Shown here: in pieces, positions 46,701 through 57,800 of the stretch
Layout of the letters: every line of letters begins with the position of its first letter
Numbering within the stretch: position 1 is the stretch's first letter
The notes under the pieces: generated by a model
The model's database searches: none
Told to the model about the DNA's origin: nothing
The model's input: only the letters and a program-made list of their open reading frames with translations
Source: Bedellia somnulentella
Lineage: Eukaryota > Arthropoda > Insecta > Lepidoptera > Bedelliidae
Direction: 5' to 3'
DNA length: 64,000 bases
NCBI GenBank assembly: GCA_963576735.1
Contig: OY755174.1
Span: 7,440,001-7,504,000, forward strand
Program-made: the position numbers and the translations under genes

Positions 46701-49700
46701 CCGAGATAGTGTTATTTGCTGATGATACTTCTTTAGTATTTGACGTTGAAAGAAATAATCAGAATATTGACGAGGTGAATAACACGGTTTCACAGATTCA
46801 AACATGGTTTGCTTCCAATAATCTTGTACTGAATGGTAAAAAAACCAAATGCATTAAATTTGTATTACCTAATGTTAGGTGCGTTGATAACGAAATAATT
46901 TTAAATAATGAAAAGTTAGTATTTTCGGATAACACAGTTTTCTTAGGGATAACTCTGGACTCCAAGCTCCAATGGGGACCCCACATTAGCTCACTAGCTG
47001 GCAGGCTAAGTAGTGCTGCATATGCCGTTAGAAAAAAAAGACATTTGACAGATGTACAGACAGCTCGATTAGTTTATTACAGCTATTTTCATAGTGTAAT
47101 GTCTTACGGTATTTTACTCTGGGGCAGAGCAGCTGATGTTGGTTCCATATTTATTCTCCAAAAGAGAGCAATAAGAGCTATATACAATTTGAGATCCCGA
47201 GATTCCCTGAGGGAATTGTTTAAAACAATAAATATAATGACACTGCCATGTCAATATATTTATGAAAATATTATGTATGTAAGAAAGAATCAGGCCTCTT
47301 TTGTGAAAAATTGTGACAGACATATTCGAAACCTGAGAGACAACAATAAAATATCAGTACCAAAATACAGATTGTCAAAAGTAAATACATCTTTCATGGG
47401 GTTATGCGTAAAAATGTATAATAAAATACCTGAGGACATTTTAAATTTAACAGAAACAAAATTCAAAGCAGCAGTTAAAAAAAATCTTAGTTCGAAAGCC
47501 TATTACAATGTCAATGATTACATTAATGATGAAGTGGCTTGGTGTCATCAGGGCTCTGTGCAGGATGTTTCCGGGCTAACACCAAAATTGTAATGGACGT
47601 TAAAAAAAGATGTGTGTTGACGAGTTTCTTACGGGTTCTTCTCTCAACAAAACACCTTCCGAATCCGAAGTAAACTTAGTATTAAGTTAAAATTTGACGT
47701 TCAAAAAACAAAGATTTGTCTTTTTATTTTGAAATAAATGATTATTTTATTTTATTTTATAAATAATATAATTAAATAGATATTAAAGTAAAATTATGAA
47801 CATACCTATAAGAACGGCGATCAAATAAATCATTTGATACTTATAGCTATCTCCGTTTCCATAATGTATAGCTACAAAAGCGGCTAAAGCGCAAACAGCA
47901 CCAACTAGATAGTTCATCTTCCGCGGTATATATTGCGCTACAGCTCTTTGCAGCGCTGCAGCGGCTAAACTCCCCAAGTACATAGCGAGGGGTACCGCCG
48001 CTAGGGATTTAGCTGCTAATCCTAAAGTACGATGCAAATATAGAGGCACCAATACTTGGGAGATATTCACCACTAAACGGGTGCTCATATATATGCCAGC
48101 TACCTGGAACAAAGTAATTTCGATATAATCTTAGTGCATTTTTAGAGACTATATTAGTTATAGTATAATGTGCTCAAAAAGGCAGGCGTCTGTAGTCTGA
48201 ACTTCAAAAAAGATTGACGATGATTGAGGTTGAAGGATTGTACGAAGTGGCGAGCGACTCTGCCTACCCCAAAAAGAACTACTTTATTACTATTATAATA
48301 ACATTATTTTAGGTCCCAAATTCGAGAATGGTTTTGCAATCAGCATCATTTTATTCAACATTTAACTTTAATTTCATGTTTTTCATTTCACTACTTCAAT
48401 TTTGCGATCGAATCGACGACGATAGTAAAAGTTGAAGAATTATAAAAAATCGTTCCTTTACAACTATTTATTTGAAATGAAAATATTCAAATCAGTCTTT
48501 TATTCTTATGTTAAAATACAAAAAAAAACTTTGCATACCGAATTGGAGCATCAAGTCATAACACCCCTATATTGTAGTTATATAATATCGTGGGATTCGT
48601 GGGTATGTGGGCGGACTTATCTTCAGTTATTGTACTGTCCAGAAGGGCAAGCACGAGCCGTGTTTAAACTAGATAAAGCAGCCATCTCTTACGCACTTAC
48701 TTAGTATCGTATACTGCCATCTCATTCTAAACGTTATCGTGTCGATAAAATAGCGCTCGTGCTTGCTCAGCTTCACTGCGACTATATCGCGGTTTAAGAT
48801 TGCATATTTATGCATACAAAAAGTCACCTAATTGTTAAGAAATTTGGAGAGCATAAAATATATATATACAGAATCAATATAATAACTTACTTGATACATA
48901 GCAGGCCTCTTCAAAAAATGTATTTGGATAGATTGAGTATTACTTTGGGTTTGGTCTACAATGTTAGCTTGGCAATGTCTCTCTCGAACAAAAGCATGAA
49001 ATGCCATTGATGCCAATACACCTACGCTCATTGCAGCTAACACTATATGTTTAAATTTCCATGAGTCTTCTGGGCCCAGTTGCTGAAACAGTTAAGAATT
49101 TATTTATTTAGAAATTTATTTAATTAATTATTCATGATGTATGTAGATATTAGTAATTCAGATGGTTAAAAACAACAACTAGAGTTTAAATATCATTAAC
49201 TACTTATACTTTTACTATTGCTTAAAAATGTGGGTGTCCGAAGTGGGATGAATAAAAGAGCATGTATGAAAAAATGGATGAATGTACACAAATCTCAAGA
49301 GGTTTGTCAGGATCATACAAAGTGACGATCGATAGTCTCTGCCTACCCTAATGGGAACTAACGGCGTGAGTATATGTACATACATATAATATATACATAT
49401 ATACACTATTACAGTTATTGCAGAAGTTTGTTATTTTAGAACCTAATCTACTTCTACATTCTGAAAAGCTTTTTCATTAGTAAATAAATATATATTATAA
49501 TGGGCAATACCCATACACTGTGTCAGTCTCAAGTACTTTTAATAAAAACACTAACTAGATGATAAATCTTTCATTATCTGTACATATAACATAATTTGAA
49601 TTTTTATTAATTTTTAGATTTAGAAAAAAATATCTATATTATAATGATATACACACATTTATTTGTCCTTACTGTAACTCAATGCATCTTCAGATCCAAT

Positions 49701-51424
49701 AAGCTAACTTTCTTACCACTCTGTACCATGGCCATTGCTAGAAATATTATAATTGTGAGTTTTATATATTTTTGATTATGTTATTCCTTATTATTTTTGT
49801 TAGTAGAAGACACCACGCAAGACATTTGAAAACCAGATTGAGAATGTTTTTACAAAGGCAAAAGTCTGAAGTGAAAAGAATAAAAGAGCATGTATGAGAA
49901 GAATAATGGATGTGAGAGAAGCAAGAGGGATTTGTCGATGGATAGTCTCTGCCCATCCCAATGAGAACAATGGGCATAGGTATAAGTAAGCAACTAAGTA
50001 TTTCTTATGACTAGGTTCTTCTAAAATTACAAAAAACTGGTAATTTTAAATTTTCCATATACCCATTTGCACAAATTACCTCAATTGATTACTTTAAAAA
50101 AAAATTGAAAATCTAAATAATAATGATAAAATTATAATGTTCTTACATGTGTATCACAATCACCAGTTTCATTCAGAACTAACCAAGTTGAAACATATAC
50201 AAAAATATTTGAAGACACTGTAAATCCAAACCTGAAAAAAAATTGAATAGTTTTTGTACTCTATTATTTTTTGTAAAATAGGCCGAAGAGTAAAAGTACA
50301 AAAAAGCAAAAATAAGCTTAGATGTAAGATAGTATTTCTAAATAACTATGACAGCAATTGTGTCCAGTTTCAGCAAATATTCATTGGCAGAGGTTTCACC
50401 CCCTCTCCTGCCATGAACAGATATGTCATTTATGATAACACAAATTCAGTGTAGTAGGAAATAATTTACGTTCAAACCAACCTAATAGCAGTAAGATGCG
50501 CTCTAACATTAGTATCGGTGGACAACTCTGGGATGAGGCTAAGGTGTGATATTTGGACGGCTGCCCATCCTATCTGGAAGATCATGATGAATGCTCCAAA
50601 ATAAAACATTTGAGCCCATTTATGTGTCGTTGAACATCCAATGCATTCAATGAATATGAATGGAAATGAGCCTATGACACATAGGGTACCTAAAAAATAT
50701 TAAACTGTTTATTATTCATCATTTCTAGAATTCAAATACAATATTCAATGTTATTCTATTCTACATCTATAAATGAACCATCTATTGAGCAGATTTGGGA
50801 CTTTAATATTATTTGTAATTTTATTTAAGGATTGTTAGTTTATTGTTTCATATCATGTTTATACAGCCAACAAAAATGAGGGTGTTCATAACTTCAGGCA
50901 TTTGTCAAAACCTAGAGAATACTCAAACACATTATGGGATGGTAAATACAGATGTGAATGTTTTTTACAGAAAATTAATAAAATAAATTCTGGTACAAGG
51001 ATGTGCTTTCAATTAAAAGGTGATCCAACATTATCTTCTCACTTAAATCTTGGAATAAATACACATTAAAGGCTCAACAAAACTAGATGAAATTACGTGA
51101 TTCAGTTTTCTAATGATAGGTATGTCTTAAATCTTAGTACTTACCAAATAAATGCCACAATTTTCGCTTCCCATATTTTAAGCTTATTCTATTTTCTGTA
51201 TTGTCGGAATAATAGCCTACAAATGGTGTAGAGAGTGCATCAACTACTTGACCTATCAACATTAAATAACCAGATTGGGAGGCAGAAAACTCTAACACCA
51301 AATGAAAGAAGACTAGAAAGTAAGTAAACCAAAGACTGGCACAAATATCGTTTAATATGTGCCCTAGTCCATATCCCATTTGTAAGATTAAACTAGTCGA
51401 TATATCAGTCAATTCGTTATCCAT
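40726..51424 (-). CDS. MFSD12: MFSD12-like major facilitator transporter, last exon not found
   Basis: MFSD12 is a 12-segment transporter of lysosome-related organelles; in mammals it imports cysteine. Exons in order are 51424-51145, 50689-50482, 50231-50147, 49082-48891, 48103-47806, 43097-42947 and 40856-40726. All have GT/AG borders and compatible phases, giving 448 codons. Exon 1 starts MDNELTDISTSLILQMGYGLG and has the loop motif VGYYSDNTENR. Later membrane segments include FYFGAFIMIFQIGWAAVQIS, VLAAMSVGVLASMAFHAF and LTADLVGEQTQAAAFVYG with SFTDKLSCGLAIALVQN. The last exon seen ends in phase 1 (LVE + G) about where the final helix finishes, so only a short C-terminal exon is missing. 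The sixth exon seeds a tandem array in the following intron. The preceding intron holds a sense-opposed Jockey-like LINE. Confidence 0.92.
40990..41555. other. MFSD12 intron sequence, nothing recognised
   Basis: AT-rich sequence between the last exon found and the exon-derived array, without ORFs or recognisable repeats. Confidence 0.5.
41563..42946 (-). repeat. Tandem array of ~140-bp units derived from an MFSD12 exon 3' end
   Basis: Directly downstream (in gene sense) of the exon at 43097-42947, about ten copies of a ~140-bp unit run head to tail. Each carries a copy of the exon's end (SFTDKLSCGLAIALVQN), the donor AATTT|GTAACTG, a T-rich stretch and a diverged copy of the exon's first half (LSFTVDLVGEQTQ). 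The true exon has 27 bases (AFVYGLM region) where the units have only 4, so the units are net 23 nt shorter and the two halves are out of frame. Unit starts (AAATTCTG) are near 41672, 41811, 41951, 42095, 42236, 42377, 42517, 42661 and 42805. A decayed copy lies at 41563-41650. Long chance ORFs through the array are not genes. Confidence 0.95.
43195..43507 (-). mobile_element. tRNA-derived SINE (family B), near full length
   Basis: Minus strand: GTGATAGCTCATTGGATAAG, GGGTTCAAATCCCGGGTCAG, AACGGTAAGGAAAACATTGT and AGTATTAGCACCTCTGCCAA. It starts about 100 bp upstream of the MFSD12 exon that seeds the array. Confidence 0.85.
44159..44383 (+). mobile_element. Short Helitron-like element
   Basis: Starts TCTTCTTATATAAAATTAAC after A and ends CGTTTGCCGGTTCAGCTAG before T. 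The interior has CCGAACTCCTCCGAATCGGC and GGTCATAAGGGTTGTACA. The ends fit the Helitron pattern (TC...CTAG, A|T target) and the layout of a small Helitron-like family widespread in insects. Confidence 0.75.
44535..44786 (-). mobile_element. SINE family A copy, full length
   Basis: CACGGCTATAAATCCCTAGA to TCTAAGCCGACACTACACGG. Close to the consensus apart from GGGTCTCCAGAGATGCATCG at the B-box-like site. Confidence 0.9.
45115..45462 (+). mobile_element. tRNA-derived SINE (family B), near full length
   Basis: Head CGTAATAGCTCAATGGATAA and GTGGGTTCATATCTCGGGTC, body AACGGTGAGGGAAAACATAG and TGCCAACCCCTCCGGGGATA, ending before CGTATGAGTTTG. Confidence 0.85.
46030..47760 (+). mobile_element. Jockey-like LINE with long intact reverse-transcriptase ORF, 5'-truncated
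   Basis: An ORF (46076-47593, 505 codons) covers the reverse transcriptase: SKIVPLLKSGGDKISPDGYR, FGFTKGRSTTDA, FCDLTKAFDCADHEIL, MGVPQGSILGPFLF and the catalytic LFADDTSLVF. A C-terminal thumb/tail ends FMGLCVKMYNKIPEDI. The endonuclease is absent, so the insertion is 5'-truncated and the ATG is arbitrary. After the stop come a ~150-bp 3'UTR and a (TTTTA)n tail at 47740-47760. It lies within the MFSD12 intron on the opposite strand. The uninterrupted frame suggests a recent insertion. Confidence 0.9.
48180..48290 (+). mobile_element. RTE-like LINE 3' fragment
   Basis: AAAGGCAGGCGTCTGTAGTC to GCGAGCGACTCTGCCTACCC matches the family's 3' end (KKAGFRS-like codons and GACTCTGCCTACCC). Confidence 0.5.
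49215..49390 (+). mobile_element. RTE-like LINE 3' end
   Basis: AATAAAAGAGCATGTATGAA, CGATCGATAGTCTCTGCCTA and AACTAACGGCGTGAGTATAT, followed by an ACATACAT tail, form the family's 3' terminus on the plus strand. Confidence 0.75.
49795..49985 (+). mobile_element. RTE-like LINE 3' end
   Basis: AGAATAAAAGAGCATGTATG and GATGGATAGTCTCTGCCCAT repeat the 3' terminus seen at 49215, in the same orientation, less than 600 bp away. Both are in MFSD12 intron 3. Confidence 0.65.
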
Positions 51425-52139
51425 TATTAACTATTTTTCAAACTTCTAAACTAAATTTCTATTTGAATTTCAATCCTTTGGAAACTTCTAATAATGAAAT
51501 ATACTGTATCGATGCTAGTTAAATATGTAGTATTTTCAAGGCAGTTATATCTGTTACAGTAATCACACAAGATATCCTGATTTTAAATTATATATAATTA
51601 AAAAACTAAGAAAAATTGTGTCAAAACACAATGAAACACTATCATCCGAAACGATACAGAACAGAAATAAATTCATTTTCTATTTCTATTCTATTTTTCT
51701 TCGTGGCTTCTATCGTGTTGCCACAATAATTTCGCCAAAAAAAATTCATTTTCATGTTTATTTACATGTATGTGAATGTGACTGTCAATGTCAACGTCAA
51801 ACAGGGATGTAACGTGTATCCGATACACATGAACAAATTGTGATAGAATCGATATATTGTATCGTTAAGATACATCCATACAGTATCCCAAAATAAAACT
51901 ATACAACGATTATAAAATTCTGTTTGTTAGTCCCCAAATTCACATATTTTCAAGATGTTACGGTACCTGCAGTATAGGCTTGTTGCGGCTCTAAATGATT
52001 TGGACAGTATTATTGTTTGGGGGAAACCAGTTTTGCTTGTGCAGTATGGGACCAGGTTATCAAAACGCGGAACTAAGATCCGAAATACATCCTAAAGAAC
52101 GGTACGGAAAGTTACTTAGGCATGTTATTTCTAATCGTT

Positions 52140-52480
52140 TGGCTCTACACCGAGTACTTGCACAGACATAACCAAGCAGCCAAAATCCTACATCAGGAGT
52201 CGCTTCGAAGTAAGGCCTCTTGCAACAGAGGCTGCCGTATAATAAGTATCTGCCGGAGCCGATCCTAGAAAATGGCCGTCAGTGCAAAATCTATTGGGAC
52301 TGAACCTATCGTGGTATGGGATCGGCCGTAGTCGAGGGTGTTTATAGTGGATGTAAAAGAAAAGAAAAGATATCATTTATTCATTGCCATGTCACTATCC
52401 CATATGACGAGGGTCTCGAAAAAAAAAAAACCGAAACCGAGACGCGTTGGAAGTATCCCGATCTTGCAACGAAACGACGA
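52140..52480 (+). pseudogene. Degenerate retroelement ORF fragment
   Basis: Broken frames give LHRHNQAAKILHQES, then GVFIVDVKEKKRYHLFIAM. It shares HNQAAKILHQ with the minus-strand fragment at 15600-15990, so both derive from one retroelement family. Many stops. Confidence 0.45.
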
Positions 52481-52689
52481 AATGGTAACTATGTTCACCT
52501 TTGTAAAACAATGGAGAACACAAATGGGTCAAAATATTTGTACCAAATGCACTCGAAACTTTAGTTTATATCATTTATATTACAATAGTTTTTATTTCAC
52601 GTCAATACATGCAGTATTTCCGAAGCAGCGACCACGAGAAGTTCAACCCCGTTTTCAAATCTTCAGATTTCGCGCGCTTTTTAATTATA

Positions 52690-53255
52690 CGTCACAACCC
52701 GTGATGGTCTCCAACCGCATCGCCCAACAATCCCTTGAAGGCCCCAATACCGTTAGTCGCCTCTTACGTACACCAACCGGAAGAAATGGGGTAGTGCTAT
52801 TTTAAGCCGACACTACACAGCTGTATGTATTATATATACATATATTATTCGCTGTGTAGTTTCGGCTTAGAATAGCACTACCCCATTTCTTCCGGTGGGT
52901 GTACGTAAGAGGCGACTAACGTTGTTGGGGCTTTTAAGGGATTTTAGGCGATGCGGTTGGGGAGTGGAAAGTGGAGAGAGAGTAGTGTTTTAACTGTAGA
53001 GTTGTGTAGTTTTGCTTAGAATAGCACTACCCCCTTTCTTACCGCGGTTGTAAATAAGAGGCGACTAGGGGTATTGGGGCTGTTAAATGGAATTTTGGGC
53101 GATACAGACGGAGACCCTTCACCAATATCCATTATTTTATCATCTTTTCCCACTTAACTTCCAAAAGTGGCTGAAGAATTTCTAATTATTTAGCTCTGGC
53201 TACCACTTCTAGGGATTAATAACCGTGAGTATATGTATGTATGTATGTAGTTGAA
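52690..53255. mobile_element. Cluster of three SINE family A copies
   Basis: A reverse 5' half (52697-52825, TGGTCTCCAACCGCATCGCC to TTTAAGCCGACACTACACAG) faces a forward 5' half (52848-52965, GCTGTGTAGTTTCGGCTTAG). A full forward copy follows (53000-53252, ending CCGTGAGTATATGTATGTAT). The first two form an inverted pair about 20 bp apart. Confidence 0.85.
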
Positions 53256-53387
53256 ACACTGAGGCACACTACAGTATTTATTTGCTATTTTGTATCACAA
53301 AACTACAAAAACTCCATGCGTACGTAAGCGTGAGCGACGAATGGCCGGGGGTGTGACGTCACATCGCCACTTTCCCGCGCCAAGCGC

Positions 53388-53986
53388 AATTGGCCTAGAC
53401 CTCGCTTTTATAACATACCCTTTTTATATTATTAATCGATAAAGAACATCATACTTAAAAACTTTGCCCATGGAATGCCTATCTAAAATATTGTAATTTT
53501 CAAAAAAAAAATGATAATTAAAAATTGTCGTACCTAGTTCAAACTGAGAATGTATAGAATGAGAATCTTTGCTTCAGTGAAAATAAGAAACAAAAAAAAA
53601 CATTTGATCTATGCTTTTCGCTCTGTAAACAAAAATATAACTTCTTTCGGAATTTTCCAGTTGTATTGATCGTCGTTGAAAAATAATATCATGAAAATAA
53701 ACCGGTAAGCGAGAGATTGAACTGGAAAATATCGAAAGAGGTTATGTTTTTGTTTACACCATAGATCAAATGTTTTTTTTTATTTCTTATTTTCACTGAA
53801 GCAAAGAATCTAGTTCTATACATTCTCAGTTTGAACTAGGTACGACAATTTTTTAATTATCATTTTTTTTTTGAAAATTACAATATTTTAGATAGGCATT
53901 CCATAGGCAAAGTTGTTAAGTTTGATGTCCTTTATCGATTTATAATATAAAAAGGGTATGTTATAAAAGCGAGGTCTAGGCCAATT
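53388..53986. mobile_element. Foldback element with ~270-bp inverted arms
   Basis: The left arm starts AATTGGCCTAGACCTCGC and the right arm ends with its complement GCGAGGTCTAGGCCAATT. The arms stay complementary inward through GTACCTAGTTCAAACTGAGA, TTTGCTTCAGTGAAAATAAG and TTGTTTAC, leaving a ~60-bp centre around 53660. No ORF. Apart from the AATT at both tips no target duplication is visible, so the superfamily is unknown. Confidence 0.8.
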
Positions 53987-54816
53987 AAATCCGTCGTCCG
54001 AAAATGCGCACTTTAAACCTAAATATTTCAGCAATGAAAAGAATAAAAACACAGTTTTTCTCGTATTCTTTTGTAGAATTATTTGGCGTATAAAAAAAAA
54101 AAAAACGTTTGTCAGGTCCATTATATGTTCTGTCTGTACCATGTTTGTTGTATTCGCTGTTGGTGTTCAATAAATAAATAAATCACCGACATGTGGGGTG
54201 TAATATCGACTGAAATAAATAAATAACGTCTTATTCGTAAACGGGTTAATTCCAACTAGCCTCGCGACCAACTTGAGGCGGTTCGATTTTTGTGGCGTGT
54301 CGGTTTACGGCCATGGGAGAGTTGAGAATCCAGAAGACATACACTTAATAATTATAAATTTTTATTTTGAATGGATTGGTTGCTGCTGGCCCTGTGGTTT
54401 TTGTGGATCTACCATGACTTTATGTGACGCGGGCAGAAATTTTTACTTCAGCAAAGTACCGGAATTTATCAAGTATGTATGTACTTTCCTTTCCTCTATT
54501 ACTTGACACTGGCGAAGATATTGTGGCTAACACAAGAGGAGCCATTATCCATAACATAAGTTTAATTGAATTGAATTGAAATTTAAATTGTGTTTTGCTA
54601 TTGATATGGTGATAAACACTGATAACTGAATTATTGAAATATTTATAGATTAATACTTACCTGCGATTTCTGTATCCAGCACTTCGTTCCGAAATAGTTA
54701 TTTCATAGTCTTGTAATGGTTAGAAATAATGTGTGACTGAAAATAATTGGGTTTTCTTCTCTCCTAATGAATATTTTGGTTGTGAATGTTCCTAACTAAT
54801 AGATTGAAATAATAAC

Positions 54817-57800
54817 ATGGTTCTCAAAGCTCTCTCGGTTACTACATGCTTTGCTATTATTCTATGCGTCACAGCGCAAGAAAACTTTCGAGAAGAACTG
54901 TTTATCAAACCTTTGGAATCGACTCATGTGTACGCTCATTTCCAATTTGTAACAGAGCTGGCCGATGCTTATTCTTGTAAGTATATTTTTTTCACACATT
55001 TCTAACACTTCCTCAAAATATACCAGTACATTCTTATCGAATATCCTCTTTCCGTAACTGAGGCTACAACTAAATGGGTACGGGCTGGGCGTTAGACAGC
55101 GCCTTAGATAAAAGAGCAATGCCGTTATTTCTAGCAGTTAAGATTTCTTGGGTTTTGTGTATTAAAAGAAGCATTCTTTAACATCAAGTCTTATTTATAA
55201 ATTTACATGTCACCGTACTAGCATAGCATAGCATAAAAACATAGCATGTCCTATTTGTTTGTTGCATGCAGTTGGTTTTTAACTGAAAAACTGTTTCTTT
55301 TTGGGTGTGACTTTAGATAAAAAATAATTTTAGTTTCTTTACATTGCTGCAAAAAAAAACACCCCTATTTGAACAAACAGACTATAATTTTATGATGCAG
55401 AGATTTCTCCCCATAAAGAATATAAACACTCCATGTGTACATGTATCACAAAAACAAATGATAAGTATTTGATTTAAGAAATTCTTTTTTTTTTAAATTT
55501 TTATAATAGTTGTGTGAATCACCTGTAAGAAACTCACCAACACACATCTTTTTGAAGTCTACAATAGGTGTATGCCCAGAAACATCTTACATAGAGCCCT
55601 GGTGAAACACAAAGATTCAAAAATGCATGCTGTACATATCAAAATATCATTCTGACATTGTGACCTGGTGTTCAGACAGTGTCCTCACAATATAGGGTCC
55701 AGGCCTATAGCAGTTTTGTATGAATATACTGTCACATGGCCAATTACAACTCAGCCATCTGGGTTTACTCACAATGTTTTCCATTACCATTGACATTGAT
55801 GAAAATTAACCACACATATGACTTACTGGTGTAGGCCCAACTCAGGGTCTGAACCCTTGCCTGTCTGTATGATGGATGGGAATTCTTATCCATTGAGCTA
55901 TCACAGTTGCTCACTGGTGACACAAAGCTATTTTACAATTAATGCAATCTTAAGTAGTATAATAACCTTTCAAATTAATATTTAATTTTACTATTGCTTT
56001 AGCTTGTTCTCTGACATATTTAAAATGCTTACTTGGGAGAACAACCACCAAACATGCAGTGAGGCCTGGGTTTAAATATTGAATGGGGCCTACACCAAAG
56101 TACTAACATATATACTCACAGCTATCCCTAGGAGGGGTTGCCAGATAGTGGGGTTGAACTAAATCAAAATTATAAAATAAGCCTTTTTATATGCCTAAAT
56201 TCAGTGCAATAAAATTAACTTTATGAGCAATGGCTGAGACAGTATAAAGAAATTGTATTACCAATAAATATGGCCCAATAGATGTAGAATGACAGCTCTA
56301 GAATCTTATTTTGGTACTTTTTCACAAGTATTTGTGATAGCGAGACAAGATAAATTTTATATTATTTTCAAACTATTCACTTATATTATTTTAGTCACTG
56401 TTTAGTTTTTTATTTTATTTTTTACAATGACAAACACTAACCCATGTCTTCCCGGCTTAGCTGGGCAATTAACAATAATTTCCCTACTTAACTCCAAAAG
56501 TGCTGGCTACCCCTTTTTGGAATTTGTAGCCTTGAGTATGTCAAATTCAATAAATATCAGCACCAGGAAAAAATAGTTTCAATTTTTATGATTAATTGAA
56601 AATGCGTATGACTTGCTGGACAAACATAGCAGTATATGAGACCAGACTATGGTCATACATACATATATAGATACGACAACCGGGATGGGCCAAACGCACT
56701 TAAGCCAGCAATAAATAAAATATTCGATTGTATACTTAAATGTTATTGGTATAACAATGCATACCGTAATCCGTAGCGGGACGGCTAAAACCATAAACAT
56801 ATTAAACCAAGCACACAAACATAAACTAATATTATCTTTTATATTTCCACTTTATTTCATAATTATGTAAAATGTTATAGATTTTAAATATTACTTTATT
56901 AAATTTTTAAAAATCTCACAAAGCAAGTCATGCTGTGTACACAGTTAAGGTGCTTTTACTGAAAATTTATGTTTTTTGAAAAGCCATTATGTATATTAAT
57001 GTTATTGTACTGTTTGTGTGCCTTAACTTAAATTAATAAATAAATAATAGATTGAGACCGTTATCTCTATTTGAAAAGTATGTCCCTTAAAAGTTTGAAT
57101 TTCATATTTTTTTTTTTTAATTATTTATTCATTATAAAGACAAAATACATTATACAATGGTTATATCGTGGTCACTTAATCCTCTTCTAAGGTTTAATTG
57201 TGACCACCGTCCCCCACTCTTATATTGTAAATCACAGTTGATTGTATTGCGTCTTAGTGACGTTCTCTATTTAAGAAATATGAATATAAATATAATTTAC
57301 TTATAAATTTATATACAATGCTGACTGACCATCGTAACATGGCCCAATTTCACACGCCGCGGATGATACCCGCGTGACAGATGAGGCAAGAATTCTATAA
57401 GAGTTCATGGCTCATCTGCCCCACCGGCACCCCCCGCCACCTGTGAAATCGGCCCTGTTTTACATTGTTGTTGGAAATATCTTTTTAATATAGTTTTACA
57501 TTTGTGGTTGTCCACGCGCAGTGAATCAATGACCTCGCTCGGTAGTTCATTGAGTACCTGCGGTAATATGCATTCTATCGTTCGCCTGCCGTAGTCATTG
57601 TTACATCTAGGCACAACAAATGTAGGTATATAAGATAGCGAGCGTAATGAGATCGGTCGCGTACGGCGTTTTAAATTAATTATATTCTCCTTTTCTTCAC
57701 ACATAATTAGGAACTTTGTTTTATTAAAGACATTGATAATTTTGCAGTATTCAAATATTGATTTGTTATCGTCTTTGTATTTGATTTTTATCTTAGATGG

